A stretch of DNA of 64,000 nt from Cryptomeria japonica (GCF_030272615.1 NC_081408.1:63856614-63920613), one strand, 5' to 3'; positions 13,131 through 24,830 are shown, numbered from the stretch's first letter. The notes: generated by a model not told the origin, from the letters alone. Numbers and translations are program-made.

Positions 13131-13375
13131 TGTGGTTTTTCCCCTTATAGGCTTTCCACGTACAAATATTTGTGTTATGTGTTGTGGTTGATATTTCTCT
13201 TTTTGTTTCATGCATTAAAATTTATCGGTAGTGTTATTAACTATTAAATTGTCAACCGACATTAAGTTTGGTTTACCGGTATTATGCATCAAGCTTGATT
13301 AAGTTATATTTTGGTTGAAATTAATAGACAACTGATTCACTCCCCCCTCCTTCTCAATTGCCTTTGGACCCAAAA
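13131..13375 (+). repeat. Truncated copia LTR fragment, plus orientation
   Basis: The sequence from TGTGGTTTTTCCCC through TTTCCACG, the TTGTGTTATGTGTTGTGG segment, TTTCATGCATTAAA and ACAACTGATTCAC corresponds block by block to the last part of the element E LTR (about 34605-34830). It breaks off before the terminal CA. It is directly followed by the interior of element F in the opposite orientation, so it is not the normal 3' LTR of F. Confidence 0.7.
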
Positions 13376-13460
13376 TACTCCCTATAGATGATATCCCAGT
13401 TAAGTTCTACAAATTTCTCCCCCTAATGTATATAACTCCTTAAGTTTTTTCACATGATTA

Positions 13461-13475
13461 TCTCTCCCCCTTTGA
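13461..13475 (-). other. Element F upstream polypurine tract
   Basis: On the minus strand it reads TCAAAGGGGGAGAGA and is preceded by TTAATG. It matches the first of the twin tracts in elements A and E (GATGTCAAAGGGGGAGAG). The second, LTR-proximal tract is lost at the junction near 13376. Confidence 0.7.
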
Positions 13476-13563
13476 CATTAATGCCAAGAATCTGACATAA
13501 ATATCAAAGAAAAATCATAAACCACTGAATCACAAGGCTAACTACTCCCCCTGGGTAGTAGCA

Positions 13564-16500
13564 TCACCACATCAATTTGGAATGAATAATAGCTCTGATA
13601 ATGCATATTGGACTGATGCCAAATGACATCAATCGGGTTTCTACCGAAGGGGCAAAAACCCCTAATTTGTCTTTGAGGTACTCAAATGATTCTTTACGCA
13701 AAGGTTTAGTGAAGATGTCTACAATCTTCTCTTTAGTGTTCATATAAACCAATCTAACTTCATTTCATTGCACATTCTCCTTCAAATATTTATACTGGAT
13801 AGATATGTACTTTGTCTTAGAGTGGAATACCAGATTCTTTGATATGTCTATAGGAGCAAAGTTATCATAGTGAATAACTACTGGTTCATTGAGATGCACT
13901 TTTATGCCCTTTAACATTTGCTTCATCCATAGAACTTGGGTATAGTTAGTAGCAGCAAAAACATACTCAGCTTCAGAAATAGGTAAGGAAGTACATGACT
14001 ATTTCTTTCTGATCCATGAAATAAGTTTCTTTCCAAGAAAGAAAGCTCCACTAGAAGTACTATTCCAATCATCAACATCACCTACCCAATTTGCATCTGT
14101 ATATGCACATAAAGTAAATTCATCATCTTTAGGATACCATAAACCATATTCAAAAGTTCCTTTGTAAGTACCTAAATATCCTTTTCACAACACTCTCATG
14201 ATTTTCTCTAGGATCACTTTGATATCTTGATGCAATGCAAACTATATCCATTATATATGGTCTAGTCTGAGTTAAATATAGAAGACCTTCAATCATAGAC
14301 TTGTATCTTATAGGATTTACCGGTATCGATTCATGATATCTTGATACAATGCAAACTGTATTCATTATATCCGGTCTAGTCTCATTCAAATATAGAAGAC
14401 CTCCAATCATAGACATGTATCTTGTAGGATTTACTGGTGTTGATTCATCTTTCTTTGACAATTTATCACTTGTAACCATAGGAGTACTAATTGGTTTAGA
14501 ATTTTCAAGACCAAATTTCTTCAAAAACTCCCTAGCATACTTAGTTTGATAGATGAAAATACCTTTATCAGTCTGAATAATCTACAAACCTAAGAAAAAT
14601 TCCGTTTCCCCAATCATATACATTTCAAATTCATTCTCCATATTTTTAGAAAATTCCATGCACAACTTATCCTCACCTCCAAAAATGATGTCATCAAAAA
14701 AGACCTCAATAATCAGTATATCATCATGAGTGACCTTATAATATAGATTACTGTCATCATTACCTTTAGTGAAACCAAGTTTTAAAGGATATTTGTCCAA
14801 CCTTGCATACCAAGCTCTAAGTGCCTGTTTCAATCCATATAAAGCTTTCTTTAACTTACAAACCATGTTTATATCATCTCAAAGTGAAAAACCATCAAGT
14901 TTCTTAATATAAACTTCCTCATCTAGATCCCCATTTAGAAAAACACACTTAACATCCATCTGATAGACCTTATAGTTTTTATGTGCAACATAAGCAAGAA
15001 ATAATCTTACAGCTTCAATCCTAGTTACAGGTGCAAAGTTTCACCATAATCAATTCCTTCCTTCTAATAATATCCTTTACAAACCAATCTAGCTTTATTT
15101 CTCACAACTTGTCCAATTTCATCTAATTTATTCCTAAAAACCCATTTAGTTCCAATAACATTCTTATTTTTAGGCCGGGAAACTAAAATCCATGTGTTAT
15201 TCTTTTCTATTTGATCTAATTAATCTTCTATATCTTCCATCCAACATTCATGTTTACATGCTTCAATTACTGATACCAATTAAACTTGAGAAATTAAACA
15301 TACCTCATTAGCTACCAATCTTCTTCTTGTCATCACTCCTTTGTTCTTATTCCGCATGATCTGATCTTCTGAATGATTCAACCTTACATACTTAGGAGTC
15401 TTTTGATTCTCTATTCCTCTTCCCTGATCTTCAGTTACTGTTGAATTTTCTGATATTCTTTGAGTAACTGGTTTAACAATTTGTTCTAGTAAAGGTGTTA
15501 CTAGTTCATTTATGATCATTTCCACTACTGGTTCTTGGTCATAAATTTTGATTTGGCTTCTATTCAACTCATCCACCTTGACATTAGTACTCTCCACAAT
15601 TCTCTACAATATTTTGTTATAACATCTATATGCTTTGCTTTCAGTAGAATAACCAAGAAATATTCCTTCATCACATATAGGATCAAACTTGCCAATGAAA
15701 TCATCTCTCTTGATATAAATTTTACTACCAAAGATTCTAAAGTACTTAACTGTAGATGTATTGCCAAACCATAACTTATAAGGTGTCGAACCGGTTTCTC
15801 CTTTGATATGAATTCTGTTGAATTTTTAAATTGTTGTGCTCACTGCTTCTCTCTAGTATATATGAGGTAGATTAGCTTCCATCATCATGGTTCTAGAAAT
15901 ATCCAAGATAGTTTTGTTCTTTCTTTCCACAACTCCATTTTGCTAAGGCGTCTAGGGAGCAGAAAATTGTCTCCTTATGCCATGCTTCTCACAAAAGTTA
16001 ATAAACTCACCAGAAGTGAATTATCCACCATGATCTGACCTTAAGCACTTAATATTCAATCTTGTCTCCATTTCAACCTTAGCTTTAAAGATTTTAAACT
16101 TTGCAAAAGCCTCAGATTTCTCCCTTAGAAAATTAACCCAAATCATTATAAAATAATCATCATTGATTAGCATAAAATATCTATCACCTTGAAAACTTTT
16201 GATTCTTGTAGGACCACATAATAAACATTTATAGTATTGTTTTTACCATCTAAAGATATAATTCCCTTTCTTTTGATCATGCATGCTTTGTCATCTCCAA
16301 ATCTAACCAGACTGCCATCAAATTCTTGCAAAGATAGGAACTTCCTTTTATCTTCAGTCATATGATGTGAACATCCATTGTTAATTACCCATTCATCCTT
16401 ATCTTCAATTTTAGAAACAAGGGATTTTTCTTCAAGTGCATTCCCTTCTAGTATTGGATCATCTTCCTTGATAGCCAAGAACACCCATTCCTTTCCATTG

Positions 16501-17552
16501 TCGGAACCACTAGTAGAGTCTTGTGTCAGTTTATCATCAAAATCAATCACACCTTCCTCATTAGCAAAGTAACAAGATTTATCTTTGTTTTTCCTGTACT
16601 TATGCTTGTTCTAATATTCAGAGCTAGGCTTAAAAGATCTTCTATCTCTTTGTTCAAATCCTGAATTCCTTTTAGGACATATAGATGCAAAATGACCTAT
16701 CTTATTACATGCAAAACATTTAAAGGGTGACTTTCCTTCATACTTACTTCCTACCGGTCTTTTAGGTTCTCTTTTAGCACATAGGGCTTTAAGTTGCTCA
16801 AATTCTTCATCTTCGCTCTGCATATCTTCTAATTCCTTTGCATACAAAGCTTTCTAATCTTTCTTGTTGGTTGATGATGCATGAAAAGAAGGTTCAGACT
16901 TCACAACTCTAGAAGGTCCAAATTCTTCAAGCTCAAAAGAAGATAATTTCCCAACCAAGGTATCTATATTGACAAAAGTATTTTCCATTGTTCTCAATTC
17001 ATTAATCGCAGTAGCCTTCATCTTATAAGCCGGTGGTAAAGCTCTCAGAACTTTAGAAACTATTTCATCTTAACTCAGAGATCCACCACAACATTGAGTT
17101 ACCATGACAATTTCATTTACCCTTTCCATAAATGCACTAATCCTCTCATCTTCTTCCATCTTCAAATTTTCATATCTCACCTGGTAACCATCAAGCTTAG
17201 CAATATTAATAGTAGGGTTACCTTCATTTAGAGTCTCCAACTTGTCCCATATAGACTTTGTTGTTGATTTGTCAGTAAATCCCATTATTTGCTGATCTGA
17301 AAGTGTACACAAGAGGGCTTCTCTAGCTCTACAATCATTCTCAAGCTCCTTATCCAAGTTTTCTAGAGGAGGATTGCCAGATATTGGATTAAAAGAGGTT
17401 ACACCATTCTTAGTGATCTCCTTTATTTCCTTACCAAGACATCTCAGATGACTCTCCATCCAAATCTTCCATACTCTGTAATTTGTTCCATCAAGCTGAG
17501 GAATTTATCTCTAAAAGATAGTTGTAGATGAACTTGAACTTTTAGATGCCAT
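13564..17552 (-). pseudogene. Element F gag-pol polyprotein remnant
   Basis: The frame opens at 17552 (MASKSSSSSTT) and runs into TAG and TAA where related copies have Gln. Gag continues to an intact zinc knuckle, CFACNKIGHFASIC, near 16720. The protease site reads NNGCSHH instead of DSGCSHH. At about 16205 the sequence jumps from the segment after the protease (NVYY) to LCGPTRIKSFQGD in a shifted frame, so the GAG-pre-integrase region and the first catalytic Asp of integrase are deleted. Integrase continues with RSDHGG and NGVVERKN, then NKNKGVMTRRRL and reverse transcriptase with FDDIIFGG near 14690. A 38-codon tandem duplication lies at 14220-14447. The end shows DIFTKPLRKESF from RNase H. 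Several frameshifts and stops make it inactive. Confidence 0.85.
14220..14447 (-). repeat. In-frame 114-bp tandem duplication in element F pol
   Basis: Two adjacent copies start with TGATATCTTGAT at 14220 and 14334. Each encodes a unit running from ESxPVNPxRYxSMI through LLYL and TRP to IVxxxSRY, which is the reverse transcriptase to RNase H joint. The offset is 114 bp, so the frame is kept. The copies differ at roughly one base in eight by eye. Confidence 0.9.
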
Positions 17553-17596
17553 AGGATCTTCCTCAAGTGGTTAATCTTCTGCAAAGAAGACTAGAG

Positions 17597-17607
17597 ATCT
17601 GATACCA
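17597..17607 (-). other. Element F primer-binding site
   Basis: On the minus strand it reads TGGTATCAGAT, matching the 3' end of initiator Met tRNA, and lies two bases from the LTR end at 17610. Confidence 0.85.
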
Positions 17608-17609
17608 AT

Positions 17610-18812
17610 TGTTAGACAATTTAAATAACCAGAGGACAACTGAAACGAGGGTTGAATCAGTTGTCACTAGATTACCGGAACCTTAAGAATTTACAACTTT
17701 AATACTAGAACACATAAAATCTACACTAGAAGACATAAACCAATTACCAAAATAATAGATATACCAATTAAGCACAAGAAACAATTAGAGAAAAGATACC
17801 TTCCACATGACACCAAGATTTGTATGTGAAAAACCCAGTAAAGGGAAAAACCATGGTGGGAAGCCTACCCATAGTCAAATAATAGTTCTGCAGTAAGTAT
17901 GTGATTACAAATTGAGGGGCCCACACTTGCAGAAAGGCCAACAGCCTAGAGCACATTGCTCATTACAAAAGGAGTCTCACTGACTACTAAAGAAATCCAG
18001 ACTACAATCCAAAAGGAAGAGTGAACTCTGATAATAACATCTCCTATGCCTGAGTACAATTTTGATTAATCTCAATACCAGAGGACTTAAACCTCTTGCA
18101 TAAACCTAAATCAATCACCTATGATCAACCAAATCCTCTGCATGAATAATTATTATATTATTCACTTGCATACCCTTCCATTGATCTACAATGAGATCAT
18201 ACACACATATATATAGAAACCCTAGACCTTAAACAATTAGGTCGGCTACCCAGATAATAAACCAACTACATAATTATTAAACATGTCAGCCTGAGACCAA
18301 ACAAATATTATGCAATGCATAAATCATCCCAAAAAAGAATTGATAAGACCAATCAGTACGTTACATTAAGCCGGTCCATAACCTAGATAGCATCAGACCC
18401 AATTTAGGTCCACACATGCTAAAGCACTGATCCCAATCAATCAAGGCTCAGACACAATCACCATCAGCATCTTGAATCCCATCTAGAAGCCGCACCAACA
18501 CCACTTATGCATAGCATCAAAATATTTTCAACAAAGCTTTGTCGATGAAACCCTCACCAGATCAATAAACCAAGCTTACTAGCATATAGGATAGCATATG
18601 ATCACTAGATCAATACCAACAAACTGAACATATATCTAAATAGAATGAATAGCAAATCTAAGCCAATTACATCAGCCAAAACATACTGTAGTATACCGAA
18701 TCAACATGATCTTACCAACCAGAAACCAAAACATCCTACTGGGACCTACCAAATACTGGTAAACAGCCAAAGCACCTAGTGTTGACATCAATGACAAAAT
18801 ATCAATGCAACA
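17610..18812 (-). repeat. Element F 5' LTR
   Basis: It is 1203 bp, starts TGTTGCATTG and ends GTCTAACA on the minus strand. A TATATATA box lies at about 18207-18215. The leader motif with CCATGGTTTTTCCC and GGGTTTTTCACAT lies near 17826-17857. The right edge was set from the TG terminus and the loss of E-like similarity after AATGCAACA. Confidence 0.75.
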
Positions 18813-19275
18813 CATAATAAATTCCTCCAAATTTTCAATAGAATGTTGCGTTGAGTGTTATCACTAAGCTTCTTATGAGCATCATTTTCTGACAGGTAAC
18901 CCACTTTAGAATAAGAACAAATATTTTCATGGCCATTCATACCAATACTACACCTCACTCCATGTTTAACCTCTACTCTATAGACCTTACACATTTCTTA
19001 TTTTGAGGCTGAAAATATTTCATCAGTTGCATCCAAACTATTATTCATAACTTTAGCATACTTATTCTCATCATTACTACTTTTGGACAACAAACTTTTC
19101 TTGTACTCATTTCTCATTTTTTCCATGATATCCAAGAAGCCATAGGCCATCTACATATCTACTATTTTGAAATGTTTTAGTAGTGCACTAGAACCTTCTT
19201 CAAAAGCTTCAAAATGTATAGGCAAAAAATTAGGGTTTCCACCCTTGAAGGAGAATGAAAACCACTAATTTTATA
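18813..19275 (-). pseudogene. Unrecognised protein remnant cut by element F
   Basis: One minus-strand frame runs from about 19275 to the edge of element F at 18813. It has only two stops, a TAG in VDM-stop-MAYGF and a TAA in SASK-stop-EMCKV, both where Gln would fit. Readable parts include GGNPNFLPIHFEAFEEG, MEKMRNEYKKSLLSK and SIGMNGHENICSYSKVGYL. Cys, His and aromatic residues make it look like real past coding sequence, but I do not recognise the family. The carboxyl part would continue on the other side of F and was not found there. Similar base composition and stop pattern link it loosely to the remnant at 20010-21179. Confidence 0.4.
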
Positions 19276-20009
19276 ATTTAGGACCTTTACATTCAAAAGA
19301 TGGTTAAAATCCACTATATCTAGTCACAAATTAGATAAGGACTAAATACTAAGTGCATTGGAATAATTTGGTTAATTTAAGATCCCACTTTTGTGAGTTT
19401 AAATGTTGATTTAGGGTAAAGTGCTGAAATTAGACACAAAACTAAGAAAATAATGAGCTACAAGTTTGAGATTTTGTTGTGCACTTGGATCTAAGTAATA
19501 TAAGTGGATTCAAATTTGCCTTGTAGAAATGCCTTGAAAAAGAAGGGATTGGGATGTGGAAACACAGTCCTTTGACTTTTCCACACACCAAAGAGGGTTG
19601 TTTTGTCTTTGTGTTTGAAGCTTATTCTTAGAAGTATAGTCACGCACATGTTTCCTACACAAAGAGAGAAAAGGAAAAAGGGTGGGAGTAGGGATTCGCC
19701 TAAATCAAACCCTAGTTGAGGAAAAAACCTTAAATGAAATGTTGTAAATATTGAAATAAATAATGGAAATGTATATTTCAGATCTACAATGATTAATGAT
19801 GATGCCTTGCTTCTTAAATATAATCACATATGTTTTTGATTAAGTAAAAATAGGTTTTAAGGGACCCGAAACCTGATTACATTCGAAAGATATCCAAGAA
19901 GGAAACAAAACAAGATAGCTGCAAAATACCAGCAAAAAAACCAGTAGCAGAGAAAGGGACAGCAAGAGGCCAACAAGAAATTGGCCCCAAGCTTAGTATT
20001 ATAAGTTAA
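19276..20009. other. Non-coding stretch, nothing recognised
   Basis: AT-rich sequence between two minus-strand coding remnants. No element ends, RNA genes or sustained reading frames are seen. It could be an intron or untranslated region if both remnants belonged to one gene, but no splice signals were convincing. Confidence 0.35.
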
Positions 20010-21179
20010 TTAAAAACTCTTCATAGTTTCCTCAGCATTCTATACCAAGAGCATCATTGCCTTGGCCCCTTCCCTCAGGTCATTGTTTTCCTGTCCTAGT
20101 TGGCTCTCTTTCATTTTGGTGTCCTTCCCAATAGTGGTCTGCCTAGTTCTGGGCCTAGGGTTCTGGTGGGTGGGGCTGGAAGTTGGAGCATCTTCTATAA
20201 TTACCAAGTTCTTATCCTAATTTTTCCTTTCCAAATGATCCACCAAAGCGTTCATATTCTGGGAAGAAACTTTAAGGACCTGGAGGCTGTGGTTCATAAG
20301 GCTTTTCAAAGCCTTTTCATTACGAGCGATCCAGGTGTTGACATTGTCTTTGTCCTCCTCCACCTACTCTTTTAGAGTTCTAATAACATCCTCCAAATGT
20401 TTTAGGTCCCCTTTGATCAGATCTTTCTCCAACCAGTCCTCCATCTCCATTTCCTCCTCAGCTTCACTATTTTCCGTATCCTCATTTCGTTTCCCAGAGT
20501 CAGAAATCTTAATCAGCTTATTAATCTTATCTTCCAGCTCCCTTTTCTTACCTTGTATACTGGTGATGTTTTCAACAACCCATTTCTGGAAATTGAAGAG
20601 TTCCAGAGTGCAGTTACAGGCAGTGTCCAAGATGGTGTTCGCAAAGTCTTTGCCCTGTTCAGTCTCCTCAAAGTTAGGGTTGTCATACTACTTAGGATTC
20701 AGAGTAGCATTCTCACTTTCCAAACCCTTAGGGTTAGAGTGAGGGTTTTTAGAATTACCCCCTTCCTCCCCTTCACCATAGTTCTCATCCTTATTTTGCT
20801 CCATTTCAATATCAGTGTCCTAATCCTTTTCCTCTTCTTCATCAAAGTGCACCTCCTTTTCCTCATGTTCTGTTTCAACTTTCCTTTTTTTGTGGGTAGG
20901 GGTGTTGGGCTGATCCCCATTTGAGTCAGAGTCTTTGCAACTCTCAGATATATGAGCGTTAATGATCAAAGGGTCATCCTTGGTTGCCCTAGCCTTATCA
21001 TTTAGATGTTCATATATTAGCAGTATGAGCCCTTGGTGGGCTAAAGGGTAAGAGTTAGGCTTTTTAGCATGGTCTGCAAGGCTCTCATTTAGAGATGATG
21101 CTAAATAGAAGGACAAGGATATTTTAGCCCCATGACAGAAATGGTTTAGAACAGTGAAATGATAGTTCAGAATCACATA
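20010..21179 (-). pseudogene. Unrecognised acidic coiled-coil protein remnant
   Basis: A single minus-strand frame of 390 codons runs from the edge of the G LTR at 21179 to a TAA at 20010. It is interrupted by TAG at 20820, 20688, 20364, 20217 and 20040 and by nothing else. The amino part (HGAKISLSFYLASSLNESL, then HQGLILLIYEHL) looks globular and resembles helical segments of plant transposon-associated proteins. A basic patch, KKRKVETEHEEKEV, is followed by a strongly acidic linker, a coiled-coil-like region (KKRELEDKINKLIK, EDWLEKDLIKGDLKHLEDVI) and a second helical part near 20340-20240. The true start is upstream of the G insertion and outside the visible sequence. Function unknown. Gag or ORF1 of an unclassified element seems more likely than a host gene. 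Confidence 0.5.
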
Positions 21180-21771
21180 TGTTGCATGAAATGGCATGAA
21201 TGTGAAAAAACCCTAACACACATAAAAGCTAGCAAATGATTGATGTAATGTTGTTCTAGAATGGATAGATGAAGGATATGCAGCCTTGAAGACCTCTAAA
21301 AATGCTTGATGATGAATACTTGAATACTTGATTGATTGAGTGTAGTTCACCTTATGTTCATTCCTATCTCCTTTCCTTATTTTCCCTTATCCTATTATAT
21401 CCAAAATAAGAGGGGAAGACCTCCTTATATACATTCCTATCATCAAACATATTAATTTTATGACATAGGCCAACACAAAGGAAGGTTTATCACCTAATTT
21501 TTGGATAGGGCCAAGGGTCCAAACTAGGCCCCAATTAGGGAGGACCGTAGCATGGCGCCATGGTCCCAGTGAGGACCAAGGCACCACATCATGGCCCTAT
21601 CCCAAATTGGACCAGTGGCAAGGGGTCCCAACAAGGCATAAGATGAAAATATGATGTTTATTGCATGGTAGAGACATAAATAGGCCCCGGTCAAGCATGA
21701 GGATGAGGATGCTAGGGTGAGGGCCCCAAATGTAGTCAAAATTGCAAAGGGTGCAATTTTAGTATGCAACA
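21180..21771 (-). repeat. Element G 3' LTR (Ty3/gypsy type)
   Basis: It is 592 bp with matching inverted ends TGTTGCAT and ATGCAACA. On the minus strand it is directly preceded by AAAGTGGGGGCTAAA, a good polypurine tract, so this is the 3' LTR of a minus-strand element. A TATATAAGG box lies at 21424-21432. It interrupts the coding remnant at 20010-21179. The left flanking pentamer is ACATA; the partner would be beyond the window. Confidence 0.7.
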
Positions 21772-21786
21772 TTTAGCCCCCACTTT

Positions 21787-24039
21787 GGTGGGAGTATAAG
21801 CTTATGCAAATACTCATGGTAAAGTAGAAGAAAGAGGAATGGAGAAGATGAGGAATACAAAGAAAAATCACAAAGAGTATAAGATGTCACTAATTTCAAG
21901 GAACCAAGTTCTTAATATTAGGATCTTAACTCACTCAAACATATGCAAGAGTAAAAAAAAAAAAGACGAAAGGGCAATAAAAAGATAAACACCAAAACAA
22001 GACCTTAAGTCAACTAGCTAAAGAGAACTTGATATCAAATTGTCTCAACAAATAATATCATTCTTGCAAAATGTCATCTCACAAACACAAGTTCTCACAT
22101 AAAAGAGAAAAGAAAGTATCACCCATGAATGATCAATAAAAAAGCTATGAGTTCATGAGAAGAAGGAGATAGATCGTGAATACACACTAGATGTCCTTAT
22201 CAAGGTGATCCATGAGAAGAATGATGAAAAAGATGAAAACATAGATGCCTTGCCCCTAGATGTTTGCATCTAGTCAATCTATGTTGGGGAGGAGAGTAGG
22301 AATAATATATCCCTATTCCACTAGTTCCACTCATCCTTGTGCGCGTGAGAAAGTGATGTCTTGTTTCAAGTGTATAACATCTCGTATAAGAGTTTGTTTC
22401 CTCTAGTTTCGAGTGTGATTCAACCTATTTAAGACATGTAATGAAAATGCCAAAGGGTGATTTTGTGTGCAAATGTGTGTGCTAATGACAAGGGGTAGAT
22501 GTGTGTGTTGGGACTCATAAAATTTTAGTCAAGTTTTGAGGCCCATTTCGAAATTTTGCATCTGCATTTTTCAGGAAGGCACCTAATCTCATTCAGATGA
22601 CCTACTTTGAGGGCATGTAAAATGAAGCCAGTTAATTATCAAAGGGTAAGGCTTGGGAAATATGTCTTATACCTTTCATTTGGCCTATGAAGTATTTTGC
22701 AACTTTCATATTTCAGTTTGGATCAGTTTATCAGGTACCCATTTCAAGGGGTGAGATGAAAGTGCATCTTAGGTGCAAATGCAGATTTTGTCAAGTAGCC
22801 TACTTTGAGCACCTAAAAATTTTGACTAGTTGATTGTCATGGTGAAATTCAAGGTGCATTGAATTCTATGCATATTAGAGAGTCCACATGCCAAATTTCA
22901 AGTCCCTATGAATCCATTTGCTCATTTTGGTAAGCTCAATCCGTTTGCAATTTGTGTTGTTTGCATAAGTCCCTTTTTTAGTAGCTAGTCAGAGCATCAC
23001 TTTGTACATGCGTAAAATATGCCCCGGTGCATGTCATGTCAGAATATTTCTTCTAGGGTACTACTGGTATAAAAGACTAGCTATGTTTCCAATTTGAAAC
23101 CCTTGTCAATCTGTTTGATCAATTTTCCAAGATGGTTTCTTGAGCCACTTTATTTAGTTTTCTACACTTTCATTGCTAAAACTGTTAAAGTGGCTATTTT
23201 CATGAGCTCACCATTTGTACCCAGTCAACCTTTTGGTTGAATTAAGAATTCCAAGGTCTTCTCTGTACTTCAAAGTATCTATGCCCCAGATTTGGGGATC
23301 TACGGAGACCATTTGATATTTTTAGTAAAGGCACTTTGAGGTCCCTGCACATTGATTTTATTAGGTTCATAGTGTTGCCAGAGCCATTTGGTCATGTTTG
23401 ACCATTAATATTTATTTACTCGGGATTTGTCTTGAGAAATGGTTTGGCAGAGTGAATGCTAGTATTTCAGAGTACATGTCTTCCAGTTTGTGAAGTCCAG
23501 GAAGGTGTTTTGACTAGTTTTAAAATAGCATCTTTGGGTTTAAATGCGAAAATGTGGTGCAAGTGCCTAAAAGTTGCAAAACTCAGTTTAATGATCAAAA
23601 AATGGTGTCGATCAATTCCAAAGGCATGTTCAAGGTTCCTAAGGTGTTTTCAAAGGTCATTTGCATGAAAATGAATTTTTTTTTAGTCAGGCCCACTTTG
23701 TGGCCTGATCTGGCTCGTGCCCTTGTGGTATTATTTTATTGGCGACTTCGTGTACTAAGAGATGATTTCATTTCATTATGTGGGAATATAAATGAAGGTT
23801 TATTGTATGGGCTACTATGAATTGGATATTTTGGTTTTCTTAATACATGTTATTAAGATGCCTAAGAGAGTATATGGGTCAAAGCGGTCACATGGAAATT
23901 GAGGATAGCTATCAACTCACCCTTGAACTTGATAAAGCTTACAAAGCAAGCCGTGAGACTGGAAAATCAATTGACATTACTTTTGTATTGAAAATATATT
24001 GAAAAGAAAGGATATTGTGTGCTGGTGCAATACATTGTT
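21787..24039. other. Interior of element G, non-coding
   Basis: No supportable genes. A block at 22375-22470 (ACATCTCGTATAAGAGTTTG, then TCTAGTTTCGAGTGTG and ATTTAAGACATG) recurs twice near 27.3-27.5 kb. Short frames near 23456-23820 show no family features. Confidence 0.4.
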
Positions 24040-24830
24040 GGGCAAGAATGGCATTAATAAACTTTAAGCAAATTCCATTGATAGGTGTATCACCAAGCTC
24101 CACGCCCTCTGCCAGCATTCTCCCTTACCAGCCGTGAAAAGTTAAAGGGTATATTAAACTTCTACAAATGCCATTAACAGGTGTAACACTATCATCTCTG
24201 GGCATGAGGTAAAGGGGCTATTTAGAAGGTGTCAAAAAAAATGAAATGGGGCAGCATAGAGGCATTAGAAGCTCAGGCAAATTCATTGGCAGGTGTAAGA
24301 AAATGCCACGACATTTACTAGTCTTCCTTGCTGTGTTTGGCAAAAGCTTAACCCCCCCTATGCAATGGAGGAAGGCAATGGAAAACTTTCGAAGCAAATG
24401 CCATTGGTAGGTGTAAACTAGTTTAGTCCTCCCTTTGTGTGGTTTGGAAAAGAAGATAATAGAAAATATAAAATAAATCGCAATTGGTAGGCATTAAGCC
24501 AAATCCATTGGGGTGTGGTGTGATGGTTGGAGGAGAGGCAGAGAAACTCCAAAGCAAAGCCAATGTCCTCATATGCATGGTTGAAAAGGATTTAGAAATT
24601 TTGCAAGTGTTTTCCTGCACTGCACATGAGGTGTAAATTAATTAATCTCCCCCTACATAGAGTTGTGAGTAGAGGAAGGCATTTAAAAAATCTATAGCAG
24701 ATGCAAAGTAAAATGCTATTACCAGGTGAAGCCAATCCTCTCCCTCACGTGGCTATTGAACTTTCAGAAAATCCCATTGGCAGTTGAAAAGGTGTTTTAA
24801 ATATTCAAAGAAAAGCTCTCAGAAACCTTC
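24040..24830 (+). pseudogene. Degenerate PPR-like relic array
   Basis: The motif AAATGCCATTGGCAGGTGTA, with changes, recurs at about 24070, 24166, 24275, 24396, 24475, 24700 and 24770. It is often preceded by a CTTC-AAGCA-like word and followed by AAATTCCAC or TCCTCCCT. The same words in the same order appear in the PPR fragment at 12080-12145 (CAAGCAAATGCAATTGGCAG, then AAGCCAAATTCCACGACC and CTATCCTCCCTGCC), where they encode the end of one PPR unit and the start of the next. Most of the rest of each unit is missing and frames are not kept. It reads as shuffled, decayed copies of one PPR repeat joint, not a gene. Confidence 0.6.

Larger units (their letters stand above)
13376..18812 (-). 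mobile_element. Copia retrotransposon F (3' LTR missing)
   Basis: On the minus strand the order is 5' LTR (18812-17610), primer-binding site, gag-pol remnant (17552-13564), a polypurine tract (13461-13475) and then an abrupt junction near 13376. The expected second polypurine tract and 3' LTR are absent. The interior resembles element E throughout. F lies in the unrecognised minus-strand remnant at 18813-19275, whose frame runs up to the LTR edge. The right flanking pentamer is CATAA (18813-18817); its partner cannot be checked because the other end is lost. Confidence 0.85.

Noticed and set aside
20100-20924. Plus-strand open frames rich in Ser, Phe and Leu
   Set aside because: They are antisense shadows of the acidic coiled-coil remnant on the minus strand, whose frame is continuous across the whole block apart from TAG stops.
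23456-23820. Overlapping plus-strand open frames
   Set aside because: They are short and in AT-rich non-coding sequence; no motif, no start context and no repeat of a known family.
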